Source of the DNA: Meandrina meandrites
Taxonomy: Eukaryota > Cnidaria > Anthozoa > Scleractinia > Meandrinidae
Reading direction: 5' to 3'
Assembly: GCA_963693305.1 (NCBI GenBank)
Contig: OY855908.1
Span: 29,592,805-29,656,804 of the forward strand
DNA: 64,000 nucleotides
The number at the start of each line of letters is the position of its first letter. Position 1 is the stretch's first letter. The position numbers and the translations under genes are program-made. Below the pieces are notes generated by a model. It saw only the letters and a list, made by a program, of their open reading frames with translations. It did no database searches and had not been told where the DNA came from. Shown here in pieces: positions 1-10,757 of the stretch.

Positions 1-727
1 ACAGATAGATATCTGGATTTTTTCCTCACATCATGAAACAAAACATAAAGTCAGTGCGGCCTCGACTCTCTTATTCCGCGCAGCCAACCTACCTAGCACC
101 TGTGAAGGAAAAGCGCGCGAGACTAGTCACGTTACGGAAGCATTGACAGCCAATGGCTATCCATCAACAGTTATTTCTAACATTTTAAAAAAGAAGTCAG
201 CTCCAACAACTCCTCCACCAGAAGAATTGGTGTCCATGTTCTTCAAATGGGCCGATCCATCAGACACATCCATGGGTTTCGCATGTCTTCCCTACATCCG
301 CGGACTGTCTGAACCTCTTACCAGATTACTCCCCAAAAATGACATTCGTGTTGTAAGTAAACCAGCTAAAACCTTGCAACAAGAATTTCCTTCTCCTAAG
401 TTCAGGCAGCCCCTGGATCTCCAATGCAATGTTGTCTACAAAATTCCGTGCGCTGACTGCAGTTGGTCTTATGTAGGAGAAACTGGCAGATGTTTTAAAA
501 CCCGAAGAAAGGAACATCAGCGAAATCTTAAAAACTATACGAGAGGCTCGAACATTGCCAACCATGCTTGGCATAACAATCATTCTATTGACTTTGAGGG
601 CGCTACTGTGATAGACAAAGGCAATCACCGTGTTCGAAGAACTCTAGAATCTTGGCATACTGCCAAAACTGTCGGCGCCGATAACAATTCTAAACCATTA
701 CCAAGACAATATTCCATTTTATTGTAA
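1..727 (+). pseudogene. Penelope-like retroelement, C-terminal GIY-YIG endonuclease part
   Basis: This is the 3-prime end of a retroelement ORF that starts left of the window. The frame is open from base 2 to the stop at 727. The C-terminal part shows a GIY-YIG nuclease core: VYKIPC, then a second Cys, YVGETGR, and a following R..EH motif. This layout belongs to the endonuclease of Penelope-like elements, which nicks DNA to prime reverse transcription. At the extreme left, TDRYLDF is read in frame 1 and the expected continuation SSHHETKHK in frame 2, so there is a one-base indel in the T-run near base 20. An initiator at 143 would be TTG and is not a real start. It is a 5-prime-truncated, frameshifted copy. 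The family is a confident call; the exact clade is not. Confidence 0.8.
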
Positions 728-990
728 TTTTTACTTGTTATTCTATTTTATTGTAATCTTTACTTGTTCGTTAGTCCATTTTTTAGCTTTTCACACTTCT
801 ATTGTATTTTTAGTTTTTAATCTTTTCACACCCTCCCCTGCATATATTTCCAACCACGCGCTTACTATTCTTCATATTCGTTAAAGGCTATAGTAGAATA
901 GCCGAAAGCTTATATTTTCTTAAACCTTTTTAACCAGAGAACGCTTTTTACTCTTTTAATATGTCACACCCTGGTTACAGTTCAGTTTTT
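728..990 (+). other. 3-prime tail of the Penelope-like element, with hairpin followed by GAAA
   Basis: Non-coding AT-rich tail directly after the GIY-YIG stop. It contains a perfect 6-bp stem, GGCTAT (886-891) with ATAGCC (898-903), and a six-base loop. GAAA follows at once (904-907). Penelope-like elements often carry hammerhead ribozymes, whose stem II is followed by GAAA. Here the upstream core that should read CTGANGA is instead CGTTAAA, so this is at best a decayed relic. Confidence 0.45.
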
Positions 991-1072
991 AATTATTATT
1001 ATTATTACAAGTAAAACCGGTAAAAACAATATATAATTATATATCCCACAGAAAACAGGTAAATGTGAAAAT
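991..1072 (+). repeat. About 80-bp direct repeat, copy A (partner 4660-4737)
   Basis: The same sequence, including CCGGTAAAAA and CCCACAGAAAACAGGT blocks with only a few substitutions, recurs in the same orientation at 4660-4737. The two copies bracket about 3.6 kb that is absent from the other zinc-finger units. They could be ends of an inserted segment or two independent copies of one dispersed repeat. Confidence 0.6.
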
Positions 1073-1135
1073 AGTTTAGTGTGTATCAATCAGATCAATC
1101 TGCAGCTTACTTTCATAAGCAAATGCCTACATTGC

Positions 1136-1318
1136 GCAGTTCCAGAAAATATCCATACCCACCCGAAGGATGGTCATTGGAAATTCTGAGGGGGATGGGG
1201 TCTCAATAACACAAATTTTTAAAAGAAAGTATGAAGCTACACTGGAAATCCCAGGGGGTGGGAGAGTCCAAACCAAAGAACCATCCTCAGGGGAGGTATG
1301 GATAGTTTTTGGAATCAC
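1136..1318. repeat. Short palindromic MITE-like repeat
   Basis: Imperfect inverted repeat of about 180 bp. The left arm (AGTTCCAGAAAATATCCATA and onward to about 1175) matches the reverse complement of about 1280-1318. Both strands are open for 60-70 codons, but this comes from the palindrome and low stop content, not from a recognisable protein. Confidence 0.5.
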
Positions 1319-2285
1319 ACCTTGTGGAACCAAGCCTGTGCTGCAAAAAAACTTGACACATTAACTTAACCTGGATTAAAATTTATGGTCTGCAATAATA
1401 ATTAATGATGTTAATTCTCTGTTATTTCATTATTGTTATATGTTTTTATTGAAAAAAAATTTTCTGTCATGAACCCCAGAATGGAGCCATATTGGGTTCT
1501 GGGAATTTATATCATATAACTAGCTATAAATATCACTAAAGTATATTCGGGTTTAAACTGGCAACATGTGGGAGTCAATCATGTTGCAATTTTATTACAT
1601 TGACACAAGGTGTATTTTTGAGTTCATTTTGACTAACAGGAATGCCCTTGCAAAGTCTTCAAGTCACCTGTAAATAGAACAAAACTAACAAAACTATTTA
1701 TTTTGATCAAATTGCAATTTTCCAGGATGCAGACTGTATATTAAAATTAAATGGCCTTTTTCAGTGTGTGAAAAAAAAAACTGGCTGCTTTTATGTTGGG
1801 CTATTGGATCCAATAATTTTTTCCACTTCCTAGATAGCCAAATGACATTTATGGATTTTTATTTTTTGTTGTACATGTAGTTGTTTCAAAAGAAACATGG
1901 GACTTTGGGTAAGGTTATAATGGTTTCACCTTGCCCAGTCTACCTGGGTCAGGCAAGGAAGAAATCAATTTTCTTTGCACCCCTCCTTTCATTAATTATT
2001 GCAGAAAAATGTCAGATTATTTTAATAATGTTTAAAAATGTTTTGGACCCTAAAGCTAAATTTTTGTAATCTGTTCATTTCAAAACATTACATCACAGAA
2101 AAAAAATCTATGTTTGGTTTTCTTGTAGAGGAAGTTGCCAACCAAAACTAAGCTGGAGTTTATTTAAATCAAATTTACAGCTACTACTTGGCTAATTCCC
2201 ATGTGAGTTAAAAAAAAAAAAACTTGGGTCTTGACAAAGTGTGAGCCAACAAGTCATGAGAGCCATTCCACTATATACAAATAGC
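1319..2285. other. AT-rich non-coding stretch
   Basis: Homopolymer A/T runs and no credible ORF. No exon, RNA gene or clear repeat boundary was seen. Confidence 0.5.
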
Positions 2286-2290
2286 ACATT

Positions 2291-2510
2291 GGTTAGCCTA
2301 AAAAGCTCCCTGGTTAGCCTAAGCAGTACTCCAGTTAGCCTGAGTATAGTTAGCTGAGGTAGCTTGAGGTTATATGCTTATTACTGGAGTTAGGTATTTC
2401 TGGCTTGTATGGCACTTATGTGTCATGAAACATGCAAGCCATGCAGGCCATTCCAGTTAGCCTACATAAGATTCCGGTTAGCCTACATGTACATAGTACA
2501 CCGGTTAGCC
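2291..2510 (+). repeat. Degenerate GTTAGCCTA-containing repeat
   Basis: The motif GGTTAGCCTA or CAGTTAGCCTR recurs at about six irregular positions, about 30 bp apart in the two denser parts, with degenerate spacers. It looks like an old minisatellite. No coding periodicity was seen. Confidence 0.5.
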
Positions 2511-3540
2511 CAATGGTACATCATGTTGCTTGCAGTTAGCTTTGTATTGGGATTAGGGTTTTCTGGCTTGCTTAAGTTTAAGGCCTCACGAATTTTCATA
2601 TTTGCTACTTCAAAATGCTACTGAAGGTCATTCAACAACTGAAAATACAGGCATTAAAAAAATATCAAACATATTTTTTTATAAAGTAGACAAATGTCTG
2701 GCCAAAAAGCAGATCTTAAATGCCTCAGGTAATGAATGTGTGTAGAGAGAAGGATGGGAATTGCTAGAATTGACTGTCACATAACTATGTGCAAAACTAA
2801 GAAATCAACAACTACCTGAACTTGTTATAATCCATAGTTTAACTCAACAGTAATCCAGAATATCCTCAGTTTTGAATACTGCAAATCCTGTCAAAACATT
2901 AGGCATTCTATTAGTCCCAAAAATTACCTGTAGACCACAAAATGCAAAAGAAACGTAAATCCATGTTTACCAATACAATAAAACATCATGGGAAGAACAA
3001 ATTTTAAGTTAATAAATGGTCTCATTTATTAAACATGCCCAATGAGGCATTCCAAAATGTGAGTAGCACTAGTGTTTAAATAATTGAAGTCTAGATTAGC
3101 TACCAGGTTGACTGCAAGTAGTCTCTAGTCTAACTTAAAAAAAGAGATCACACTGAGCTGAAATGTTTCTTCCAATTTCAAAGGTATCACATCAAAGGTG
3201 TTACAGTAATTTCAAATTTCCCTGACGTAATTTTTCTTTGCGGCTTGAAATGGCCACTTGGTCAATATTTTGAGGAACATTTCCTCACGTATAAACAATG
3301 AAAGGATGCGATTCTTATTAATTTGAAGTACAGTAGCTTAAAATTCAGATTACAAACATAACGAACAGTTACATGCCTCGACGAAATGACTGCCATTTAA
3401 TATTATCGCCTCGTTCTCACTATCTATTTTTTTTTTACGCTGAGCTCGGCTTTAATTCCAGTAAGCTAAGTTGATAAACATGATAAACGTCGAAGACATA
3501 AGCTTTAACCAGTCTAAATAAATCATTGTACAATGAGAAA
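2511..3540. other. Non-coding stretch without identified features
   Basis: AT-rich sequence with short ORFs only. If the candidate minus-strand exon to its right is real, this would be intron of that transcript. Confidence 0.4.
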
Positions 3541-3547
3541 CGCTTAC

Positions 3548-3790
3548 CTCAGGTCCCTGTAAGTTTCTGTTAACCACGTTTTCGCACGTTTCTACTCATT
3601 CCATATTCTTCTTTATCGGGAATACAAATAAAGGAGGTATACCCTACGTTTGGGGACTCGTTTTGATCGCGTCAAGAAGGAAAAACATCGGAAAAACTGT
3701 CCTCTATATCTCAAATTCACTCCATTAGATTCCCTTTTCTAGTCGCCATTAGACGCCATTTTGAAAATGCTCTTGTCATGAGCCCGCAAT
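3548..3790 (-). promoter_or_regulatory. Candidate minus-strand promoter and first exon
   Basis: Read on the minus strand, the segment contains two ATGGCG motifs (AAAATGGCGTC and TAATGGCGAC) of the YY1 type, as often seen at metazoan first exons. It ends with a good splice donor, CTGAG|GTAAGCG, whose intron begins at 3547 and runs left. The only ORFs inside are tiny (six codons from the first ATG), so any exon here would be a leader. This is inferred from motifs alone; no partner coding exon was found in the window. Confidence 0.3.
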
Positions 3791-4185
3791 ACGGACCACG
3801 GGGAATCCGCTGGGGAGACTCACCGTAGGGGGGAGGGGAGGGGCAGCTACTTAACATCTCCCCAGTCCCACTCCTTTCGTCTGAAAGAAATTAAATCCAT
3901 CCTCGCGAAAGGCAATTAAAATAAGAAAAAACTGACAACGCCATCATAAAGAGCATGCACTCCTGCCTTTGGCAAAATTTTCTTTTATTCCTACCCCAAA
4001 TGGTCGCTGAGTAGGAAGCCAACAAACTTTTCAATTGTATTTTTTACTGCCGTACGTTTTTAGGAAAAAGTAATAATGGCCATTTTTAAAAACACTATTT
4101 AAAAATCTACAACTTCGCTTAAAAAAATCCTAAGAGGGAGATCCCAGAAAAGTTTTCAAGCGAATTTAAAAATGCGGTCCGTTCT

Positions 4186-4208
4186 GGTCACGTGACCGAT
4201 GACGTCAT
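4186..4208 (+). promoter_or_regulatory. CACGTG plus TGACGTCA module, copy 1
   Basis: A palindromic E-box (CACGTG) stands a few bases from a palindromic CRE-like site (TGACGTCA). A near-copy with the same order and spacing lies at 4481-4502. They may be regulatory or the conserved core of a repeat family. Confidence 0.35.
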
Positions 4209-4480
4209 AACAATAAAAGTGATAAAAATGTACTTGACATATAAATATCTACCAACATGTAATTTGTTGTTTCCTCACATTTAGTGCAACGCCAGATACG
4301 CACTTGTACCCAGACTCCCACTTTGAGAAAATTGTACATAGCTCCCTTAATATTTATATTTTGTTCGGTACCCGGGCAGTCTGAAATGCCTCACATCAAT
4401 GTGCTTCAAACTGCAATGACTGCTTTTTCAGTAACAAAATATCTTCGTCACAGTGAGAAAAAAACGAACTTGAGAGCAAT

Positions 4481-4502
4481 GTCACGTGACTAATGACGTC
4501 AT
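4481..4502 (+). promoter_or_regulatory. CACGTG plus TGACGTCA module, copy 2
   Basis: Same pair of palindromic sites as at 4186-4208, about 295 bp downstream and in the same orientation. The sequence between the two modules shows no coding capacity. Confidence 0.35.
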
Positions 4503-4659
4503 CGCCCTACGTCTTATACAAGAAGTGGTTATTGTTAAGAGTTATTTCTATACGACGTTGTACTCCTGCTGGCTTCAAACTAACCAAGTTATTTCATTGA
4601 CGATTTTTCAGTTGCAAAGGATTTTGGGAAGGTTTTTATTATAATTATATATTGTTTTT

Positions 4660-4737
4660 ATAATTATTATTACAAGTGAAACCGGTAAAAATAATATATA
4701 ATTATATATCCCACAGAAAACAGGTGAATGTGAAAAG
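4660..4737 (+). repeat. About 80-bp direct repeat, copy B
   Basis: Partner of the repeat at 991-1072. Homology to the other zinc-finger units begins about 45 bp further right, at the ACTTTACTTTACATAGG tract. Confidence 0.6.
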
Positions 4738-4782
4738 GTTAACAAAATAGATTAAGCTGAACCAATCTTTCAATCCGTTATA

Positions 4783-5128
4783 AGTTTTACTTTACTTTAC
4801 ATAGGTATTCGCTTTTTCACTTAAATTAAAGGTTGTTTTCTTTTTATATCGTGAGAAGTTGACAACTCTCTCTCTAGTTTTCCAAAATGTTCGCAACAAT
4901 TTCTACCTGGTCGTTTCATAAATTATGAAAACAATGTATCAAGGATAGTTTTGCAATACAGCGAGTGTGTACCAGGGCTCCTCCTCATTTCCTTGTTCTC
5001 TCCATGCGTACAGGTTTTGATTGACCGACCCACCGACTGATCACTGATACCAATTTTCTGCAATCATTTCCTTAGGAATACGCAGAAGCATCCACCTTGA
5101 CATCAGAGTTTACTTAACTAACAACACC
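4783..5128 (+). promoter_or_regulatory. Unit 1 intron end, splice acceptor and 5-prime leader
   Basis: Conserved in all five units: a pyrimidine-rich tract (TTTTCTGCAATCATTTCCTT) ending in AG at 5074-5075, then a 53-nt leader to the ATG. The same acceptor-to-ATG distance of exactly 53 nt occurs in every paralogue. No matching first exon was found to the left within the window, so this gene's promoter is either outside the window or lost. Confidence 0.65.
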
Positions 5129-6043
5129 ATGCCTCGCCTGAAGGGTGCCAAATGTTACGCTCCTGCTAGTGACAACGAAAATGTTACTGGACATGAAGTG
5201 ATAGGGAATATGCCAGTTTACAAGCATCGTGAACAAACACATAGTGGATTGAAGCGGTATCCATGCAAGTATTGTGAAAAGTGTTTTAATTGTTCAAAAG
5301 ATTGCAAGAACCATGAACGAACACATACAGGAGAGAAGCCGTACACATGCAAGCACTGTAATAAGAGCTTTAGCCAGCCGTCAAATTGCAAGGCTCACGA
5401 ACGAACACATACAGGGGAGAAGCCGTTTGCATGCAAGCATTGTAATAAGTGCTTTAGCACTTTGACTCATTGCAAGACACATGAACGAATACATACAGGA
5501 GAGAAGCCGTACACTTGCAAGCACTGTAATAAGTGCTTTAGCCATTCGTCAAGTTGCAAGGCACACGAACGAACACATACAGGAGAGAAGCCGTTTTCAT
5601 GCAAGCATTGTAATAACTACTTTACAACTTTGTCAAATTGCAAGACACACGAACGAACACATACAGGAGAGAAGCCGTTTTCATGCAAGCATTGTAAAAA
5701 GTCCTTTAGCACTTTGTCACATTGCAAGATACATGAACGAACACACACTGGGGCGACGCCGTACACATGCAAGCATTGTAAGAAGTGCTTTAGCCAATCA
5801 TCACACTGCAAGACCCATGAAAAGCGACACTCGCAAGAAAAGTCTTTAAAACAAGGAAGAAACCTTCAAGAACCGACGGCAACTTCCTTTGGTCAAAAGT
5901 CCCGTATGTTTTCTTTTTTGACTGACGAAAATTCAAGCCAAGTTGAAAGCCTCACCTGTTGGATTTGTCAGGAGGAATTTAGTAGTAAGGCATGTATCAT
6001 CGAACATTACGATGATCATATGAGGAAGGTAATGCCTGCTTAG
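5129..6043 (+). CDS. C2H2 zinc-finger protein, copy 1 (7 array fingers + C-terminal finger)
   Basis: A 304-aa protein encoded in a single exon and likely a nuclear DNA-binding factor. Residues 1-45 form a short basic N-terminus starting MPRLKGAKCYAP. Seven fingers of type C-x2-C-x12-H-x3-H follow at 28-residue spacing from Cys46 to about residue 234, joined by HTGEKP-type linkers. A linker of about 42 residues with QEPTATSF leads to a separate finger beginning CWIC at 277, with His at 293 and 297. In every array finger the Leu expected at helix position 4 is Cys. Helix positions -1, 3 and 6 vary between fingers while the rest is nearly constant. No KRAB, SCAN, BTB or other effector domain is visible. 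The start is supported by the conserved acceptor and leader. Target and function are unknown. Confidence 0.9.
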   Translation: MPRLKGAKCYAPASDNENVTGHEVIGNMPVYKHREQTHSGLKRYPCKYCEKCFNCSKDCKNHERTHTGEKPYTCKHCNKSFSQPSNCKAHERTHTGEKPFACKHCNKCFSTLTHCKTHERIHTGEKPYTCKHCNKCFSHSSSCKAHERTHTGEKPFSCKHCNNYFTTLSNCKTHERTHTGEKPFSCKHCKKSFSTLSHCKIHERTHTGATPYTCKHCKKCFSQSSHCKTHEKRHSQEKSLKQGRNLQEPTATSFGQKSRMFSFLTDENSSQVESLTCWICQEEFSSKACIIEHYDDHMRKVMPA

Positions 6044-8523
6044 ATGGCATTTTAATCCACGGAGCCCCCGGGCGGAGCCCGTATGTTGATCTGTCCGGTA
6101 TGTCCGTTTGTCAATCTGTGGACAAAACTGGGATTGTATCCTAAGAACATGGGTGTTTACCATTCACAAAAAAAAAAAATTCGAAAATCTCGGTTGGGAA
6201 AATTTCCGTTCGGGAGGAGCGCGTTCCATTTAGAAACAAGTCTAGTTCGTTGCAGGCTCCTGTCTGTTCTCTGTCTGTTGCTCACTAAATGTCCCGCGAA
6301 AGATGCTCATGTTCCATGAAATATTAGAGTCTGATAACTTAGAACATGACGGTGAAGCTAATATCCTTGCAGCAACTGCAACTTTCATGAGACGTGATCT
6401 GCTCCGAAATTAAGGCTATTTCGAATGTTCGTTACCAGCATATTCGGACGATGAATTTATACCTTGCTAAAAGCCGGAAAGCTTGGCTTCGGGCACAAAT
6501 TACAGCTACCATTTAGATACGTGGCACTATGGTGATGCAGTTAATTTCTTAGATCTGCTGCAAGTACGCGACAGTCAGAGCACTCATATAAACCCTAAAA
6601 ACGCGCCTGTGAAGAACTTGCAGAAAACTGACCCTCCATTTTAGTTGAAGCTTAGCAAGGAACCGAGGGAGGCCTGGCTGTGAAAAAGACCGCGAAAGGC
6701 TTGGGACTAGAGAAAATGCGAGAAATCTGTAAAAGGAACACAAATTTCCATTGGGAAAGCTTCCTCTGGAAAAAAAAAACAGCACTACCTTTTCAGCAAT
6801 TCCGTTTATTTCAGAAAATTTTTTATTGGAGCGAACCGAAAAGTCGTGTTCCATTTGCATCCCAGCCCTAATTTGCGGAATTTTTTTTAAAGGGCAAACA
6901 TCCACAGGTATAAACGCTGCCATGTTAAGCCGCTTATTGATTTGTAGTATGAAATTATATTATTATGTGATTACCCATTTATAGATTTGTTTTGCTCATT
7001 CTGTCATTTTCTGTGGCAAGGTTTTCTAGCTTTTGTCTCGATTTAAGTGTGACATTGTTATTTTTAGCAAAGGAGTGCTGAATAGGAATGCGAAGTATTC
7101 AGCGGGTTTAGGCTTTAAATGAAGACGTTGACGGAAAAAGCTCGTTCACTAGTTACCCTGTTCACGTTGTTTCTATGTTTTTCGTCTTTTTCTTCTCGTT
7201 TTGTTCCGCGGCATGTCAGTGACAGGTTTATAAAAATGAGATAAGAGCTTATTTTGTTGCTCATACCATTTATTGAAATCAGAGGCAACATTTAACAGCT
7301 CTAATTATTCTGATTTCGAGCGTTTCGGATACGTTTCCTGTGTCTTATGTCCATGTGCTTAATGCTCAAAGTGCTTGCACTGTTCAAAGAATATATGGTA
7401 GGGTGGACGATATTAGGGGCCTTAAGATCGGAGTACGAGATCGAGAACGAGGACGACGTTCGAATTTCAATCCAGTTACGTTCCCAGATCCCTCACACTT
7501 CAATCTCTGTTGCTGACCAGTTAAAAAGGGGTACAAGATTGGTGTGAAATGTGATAATCGAAAGCATAAGCGTGAGGTGTAAACAGTCGTACTCGTACTC
7601 AATCTCGTGTTCGTGCTCCGTTCTGAAGGTTTATATTGCTTCAGCCAGTGTTAGGATTTAATCAGCCGGTCTGAGGTTACCTAACCTCCTATGCAGACAT
7701 TCCTTTGGCTCGTCACGCACTCCACCGCAACATTCGCTGAGGAGGAGTGCGTGACGAAGCAAAAGTAGCAGACTGTTGAATCAGTCCGTTAGGAAAAGTG
7801 AATTGTTAGTTACCGGTATTGTTGAGTTTATATTGAGTTCTTGTTTCATATGGCGACCTTTCATACAGTGAAAGAGGTTTATTTATTTAGTAAAACTAAA
7901 ATAGTAACCGTTTATATAGGTGTTTTCTGTTTTGTATATTTTCCGTTCAAAATTCCTGAGTTGCAATTAATAAACCTACATATGTTTAAGTTAATAACTT
8001 GTCAGTTCCAATTGGTGAAGGAGCTACAAAACAGCGTTCAATGTTATTTTTCCCAAAGTCATTACTTATATGTAGCATAGTTAGTGACACTTAATTGAAA
8101 GCGAAAAGTAAGGCAGAAAAGCTACGGTAAAACTGCTACCTCGACTTAAAACGCTTGTTTGCTATTATTGACATTATTAACAATAAACTCGCTAAGATTA
8201 AAAACAAGTAAGGCTGGCGATACAAGTGATACGTTTAACACTTAAAATACTTGTACAGACCATAGAAATGCCGGCAAAAAATGTTCACTTGAATTTCACG
8301 AAAATTACGTTGCGTTACAAATTACGTCTTTTTCATGTTCCAAACTCCCGTTACCATTGCTTTCAAACAATCAGCGGTCAAGAATTCTTTCAGTTGAAAA
8401 AAAAGAAATAAAACTCAATTATCTCTTTAAAGACTCAGTACCCAGGCGTCCTCGGCTCGACTGAGTCTGGACTCTATCTTGAGCGAGTCTTGAGCGGTGA
8501 CGTCGGCTTTGCGTGGTTTTTAT
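6044..8523. repeat. Unit 1 downstream block shared by all units
   Basis: Non-coding sequence with homologues after every finger gene (starting at 21380, 28447, 43787 and 53208). The first kilobase is closest to unit 3, sharing the GTATGTTGATCTGTCC segment. Short ORFs here are not conserved between units and are taken as non-coding. It may include 3-prime UTR. Confidence 0.65.
7704..7763. repeat. Conserved hairpin, unit 1 copy
   Basis: Inverted repeat with 20-nt arms around GTCACGCACTCC and GGAGTGCGTGAC and a 20-nt loop. Equivalent hairpins occur at the same relative place in units 2, 3, 4 and 5. It is likely an old palindromic element fixed before the array expanded. Confidence 0.7.
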
Positions 8524-9183
8524 CAACCTCGTTCCCAGGGTCTCTCTCTCCCCGCCCCCAAGAGCGAGAGAAGAGAGACCCTTGTTGCGGCTGGTCACGT
8601 GATCTGGGTGACAAACCAAAACCGCAGGGAGGGTTGTTCCTCAACAAAATTTCTGTTATTGGACGATTGATAAATTTTTTTCGGCGTTTGCACTTGCGTT
8701 GGTTCTTTCGCTGGCTTCATTTAGATTTGCTACACCGTGCTGATGAGTTCCAATAAGAACGAAACAGCTGTCCACGGTTGCAATCCTGCTATATCGGTTC
8801 TAGTCGTGTTGGTGTCTCACAAAGTTTACTTTTTATGTAGCACGATCAGCCTTGCAGTATTGTTTGTCATTTATCATTTTTACGCTGGTCAGATCCCTTT
8901 TTGGATCCTACATTAGCAGCATTTTCGTTTGCGGTCCCTTGCTTTAAGTTGCACTGTATTGCACTGCGACATGACCGTAATGCAACATACCGGAGCCACG
9001 TGAAAAAAAGTGTTTATTATGGTGGCAACACTTAACGCTCTCCTGTAGGCTTAGTATTGACAAAAGCAGTCTAAGCCGCCCTCCCTTCAACGAATTTTTG
9101 TCACCACCCAAATTCTGGGTGGCACGTGACCAGCCGCAACCAGGGTCTCTCTTCTCAGAGAGAGACCCTGGGAACGAGGTTGG
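8524..9183. mobile_element. hAT-like non-autonomous element containing a hammerhead-bearing segment
   Basis: The ends are inverted copies of each other (CAACCTCGTTCCCAGGG outward from both sides), with arms of about 120 bp that each contain a GGGTCTCT/AGAGACCC hairpin. The empty site is seen in unit 4 near 46050. The flanking 8-mers GTTTTTAT and ATTTTTAT look like an 8-bp target duplication with one mismatch, as in hAT elements. The interior has no transposase. It shares GCTGGCTTCATTTAGAT and the hammerhead with 24230-24340. Confidence 0.6.
8727..8783 (+). ncRNA. Type I hammerhead ribozyme (Penelope/retrozyme class)
   Basis: All core elements are present in order. Stem I is ACCGTG (8734-8739) with CACGGT (8773-8778), extended past an internal loop by TTGC (8727-8730) with GCAA (8780-8783). 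Core CTGATGA is at 8740-8746. Stem II is GTTC (8747-8750) with GAAC (8757-8760) and loop CAATAA. The invariant GAA is at 8761-8763. Stem III is a loopless 4-bp palindrome, ACAG with CTGT, followed by C8772 as the cleavage-site nucleotide. A very short stem III that works best as a dimer is known for hammerheads of Penelope-like elements. Predicted self-cleavage is after 8772. Confidence 0.85.
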
Positions 9184-10757
9184 ATTTTTATATTTGATTG
9201 CTGTGCTAGGTCACCTGCGATATTATTGATTTGCCTCGACATCTGTATTTATGCCAACGTGCTTATATTTTGCGGCATGTAAGTTGAAAAAACTAAACGT
9301 TATCTCTCAGGAAATGCAGAATGATTACAATATGCTCCGTGTTGTTTGAACAGCCAGCCCTTAGTTTGTTGATCTCTAACATGAAAATGCCTATTACATT
9401 GTATTTTAACTCAACTTAAGCTATCATGAATGGGCATCTCAAGCGTCTATAACGCGCTATTATTGTCAAACTAATATATAACGTAAAAGGATTTCTCTTT
9501 GAGTCTTACGAACAGTTGTCCGTTGTATTTTACTCAATATCAGTAATTTATTCATCATGCTTGTTGGAAATGCAAAGAAAGCGCATTCAAAAGAAACACT
9601 GTTGTTTACCTACATTTCGATCACTATCCTGGAACACATCCTGAACGGAAGATGTAAGTGTCAAGCAATTTCCTTTCAAGAGATCGATAATGATAAACTG
9701 GATGTAGCCGTTTTTTAAGCTTTAAACTTCATTCAAACTTGTATTTTCACCTGCACATAGTTACTCTAAGCGTATATAACTAGCCCTGTACTGTACAACA
9801 TTTGAGTCACCAGTTACTAGTTCTACGAGATTTATTCAACACTAAAGAAGATAGAAGAGTTCCAGATCTGTGTTAGTCCTTTACTGTGAGTTGCTCGACT
9901 GACAAGAAACAACGAGCCTGTACTTCTGGGATTTAAGTAACTTGTTCCTTGCAGCAAGCCTGTGCTCTACCAAGCTTTTCCCCAACCAAGTCCGTTCGTC
10001 CGGTTATATTATCCGTCCATTACCAGCGCGCCAGATGAGAATTCATATTCATTCCGAAAAAGCGCAATGTCGCCGAAAATCCTTACGTAACAGTTGTTTC
10101 ATGCTACGTTTGAGGATCGAAGACATAACAACTGAACGTGCTTAACTGAGCAACTGAGTAACTAAAACAAATAAGAAAAGAAAAGTCTTCTGGGAGCGTA
10201 GTAGGTCGACAGAATCTCGTTATCTTAGCATGAAGTGGTTAGACGTAAATGCTTATCCACCCGGATTAAATATTCACGTGGAGCGCGCCTGTTTCGGCTC
10301 ATGGATCAAGAACGAGGTATGTTCATGTGTAGCTCGCCTTTTTCGGCTCATGGATTAAGAACGAGGTAAGTGCATATTAATTAGTGGCCGAGTATTCTAA
10401 ATTTTAGCCGGAACCGGCATCAATCAGACAATCACCAACAATGTCAGTCTTCTCACTCGGACGGTCACACCAGACAAACTGTTGTGTGCAATTGCCCTTT
10501 TGACGATTAACTTTCTTACCTGCATAACAATAAATTCACCGCGGTTGTGAAACAGTTTCCGGTAGAAACTACAAAATTGTCCGAGATCATTGGTTTTTGG
10601 TGAATGATCTCTCTCGCTCCTGTCTCTCGCGTTCTCCCAACATCCCGCGTTGGGTTGTAGTACCTGTAAACCCATAGAAAGTGTGGTCTATTATAGTTAA
10701 CAAGCATTAGCGTCGCTTATTTCTGCCCAAGCTCGGAACTCCTGGCGAAACCTCCGA
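9184..10757. repeat. Unit 1 downstream block, second part
   Basis: Homologous to 46050-47690 and 55330-56990 in units 4 and 5. A conserved hairpin, GAGATCATT with AATGATCTC, lies near 10590-10610. No conserved ORF was seen. Confidence 0.6.

Noticed and set aside
143..727. Start of a retroelement gene at 143
   Set aside because: The codon is TTG and the frame is open to base 2. The real start is left of the window.
5274..5849. Plus-strand +1 frame ORFs inside the finger arrays ([20 protein letters not shown] repeats)
   Set aside because: Alternate-frame reading of the linker codons, present wherever the array is.
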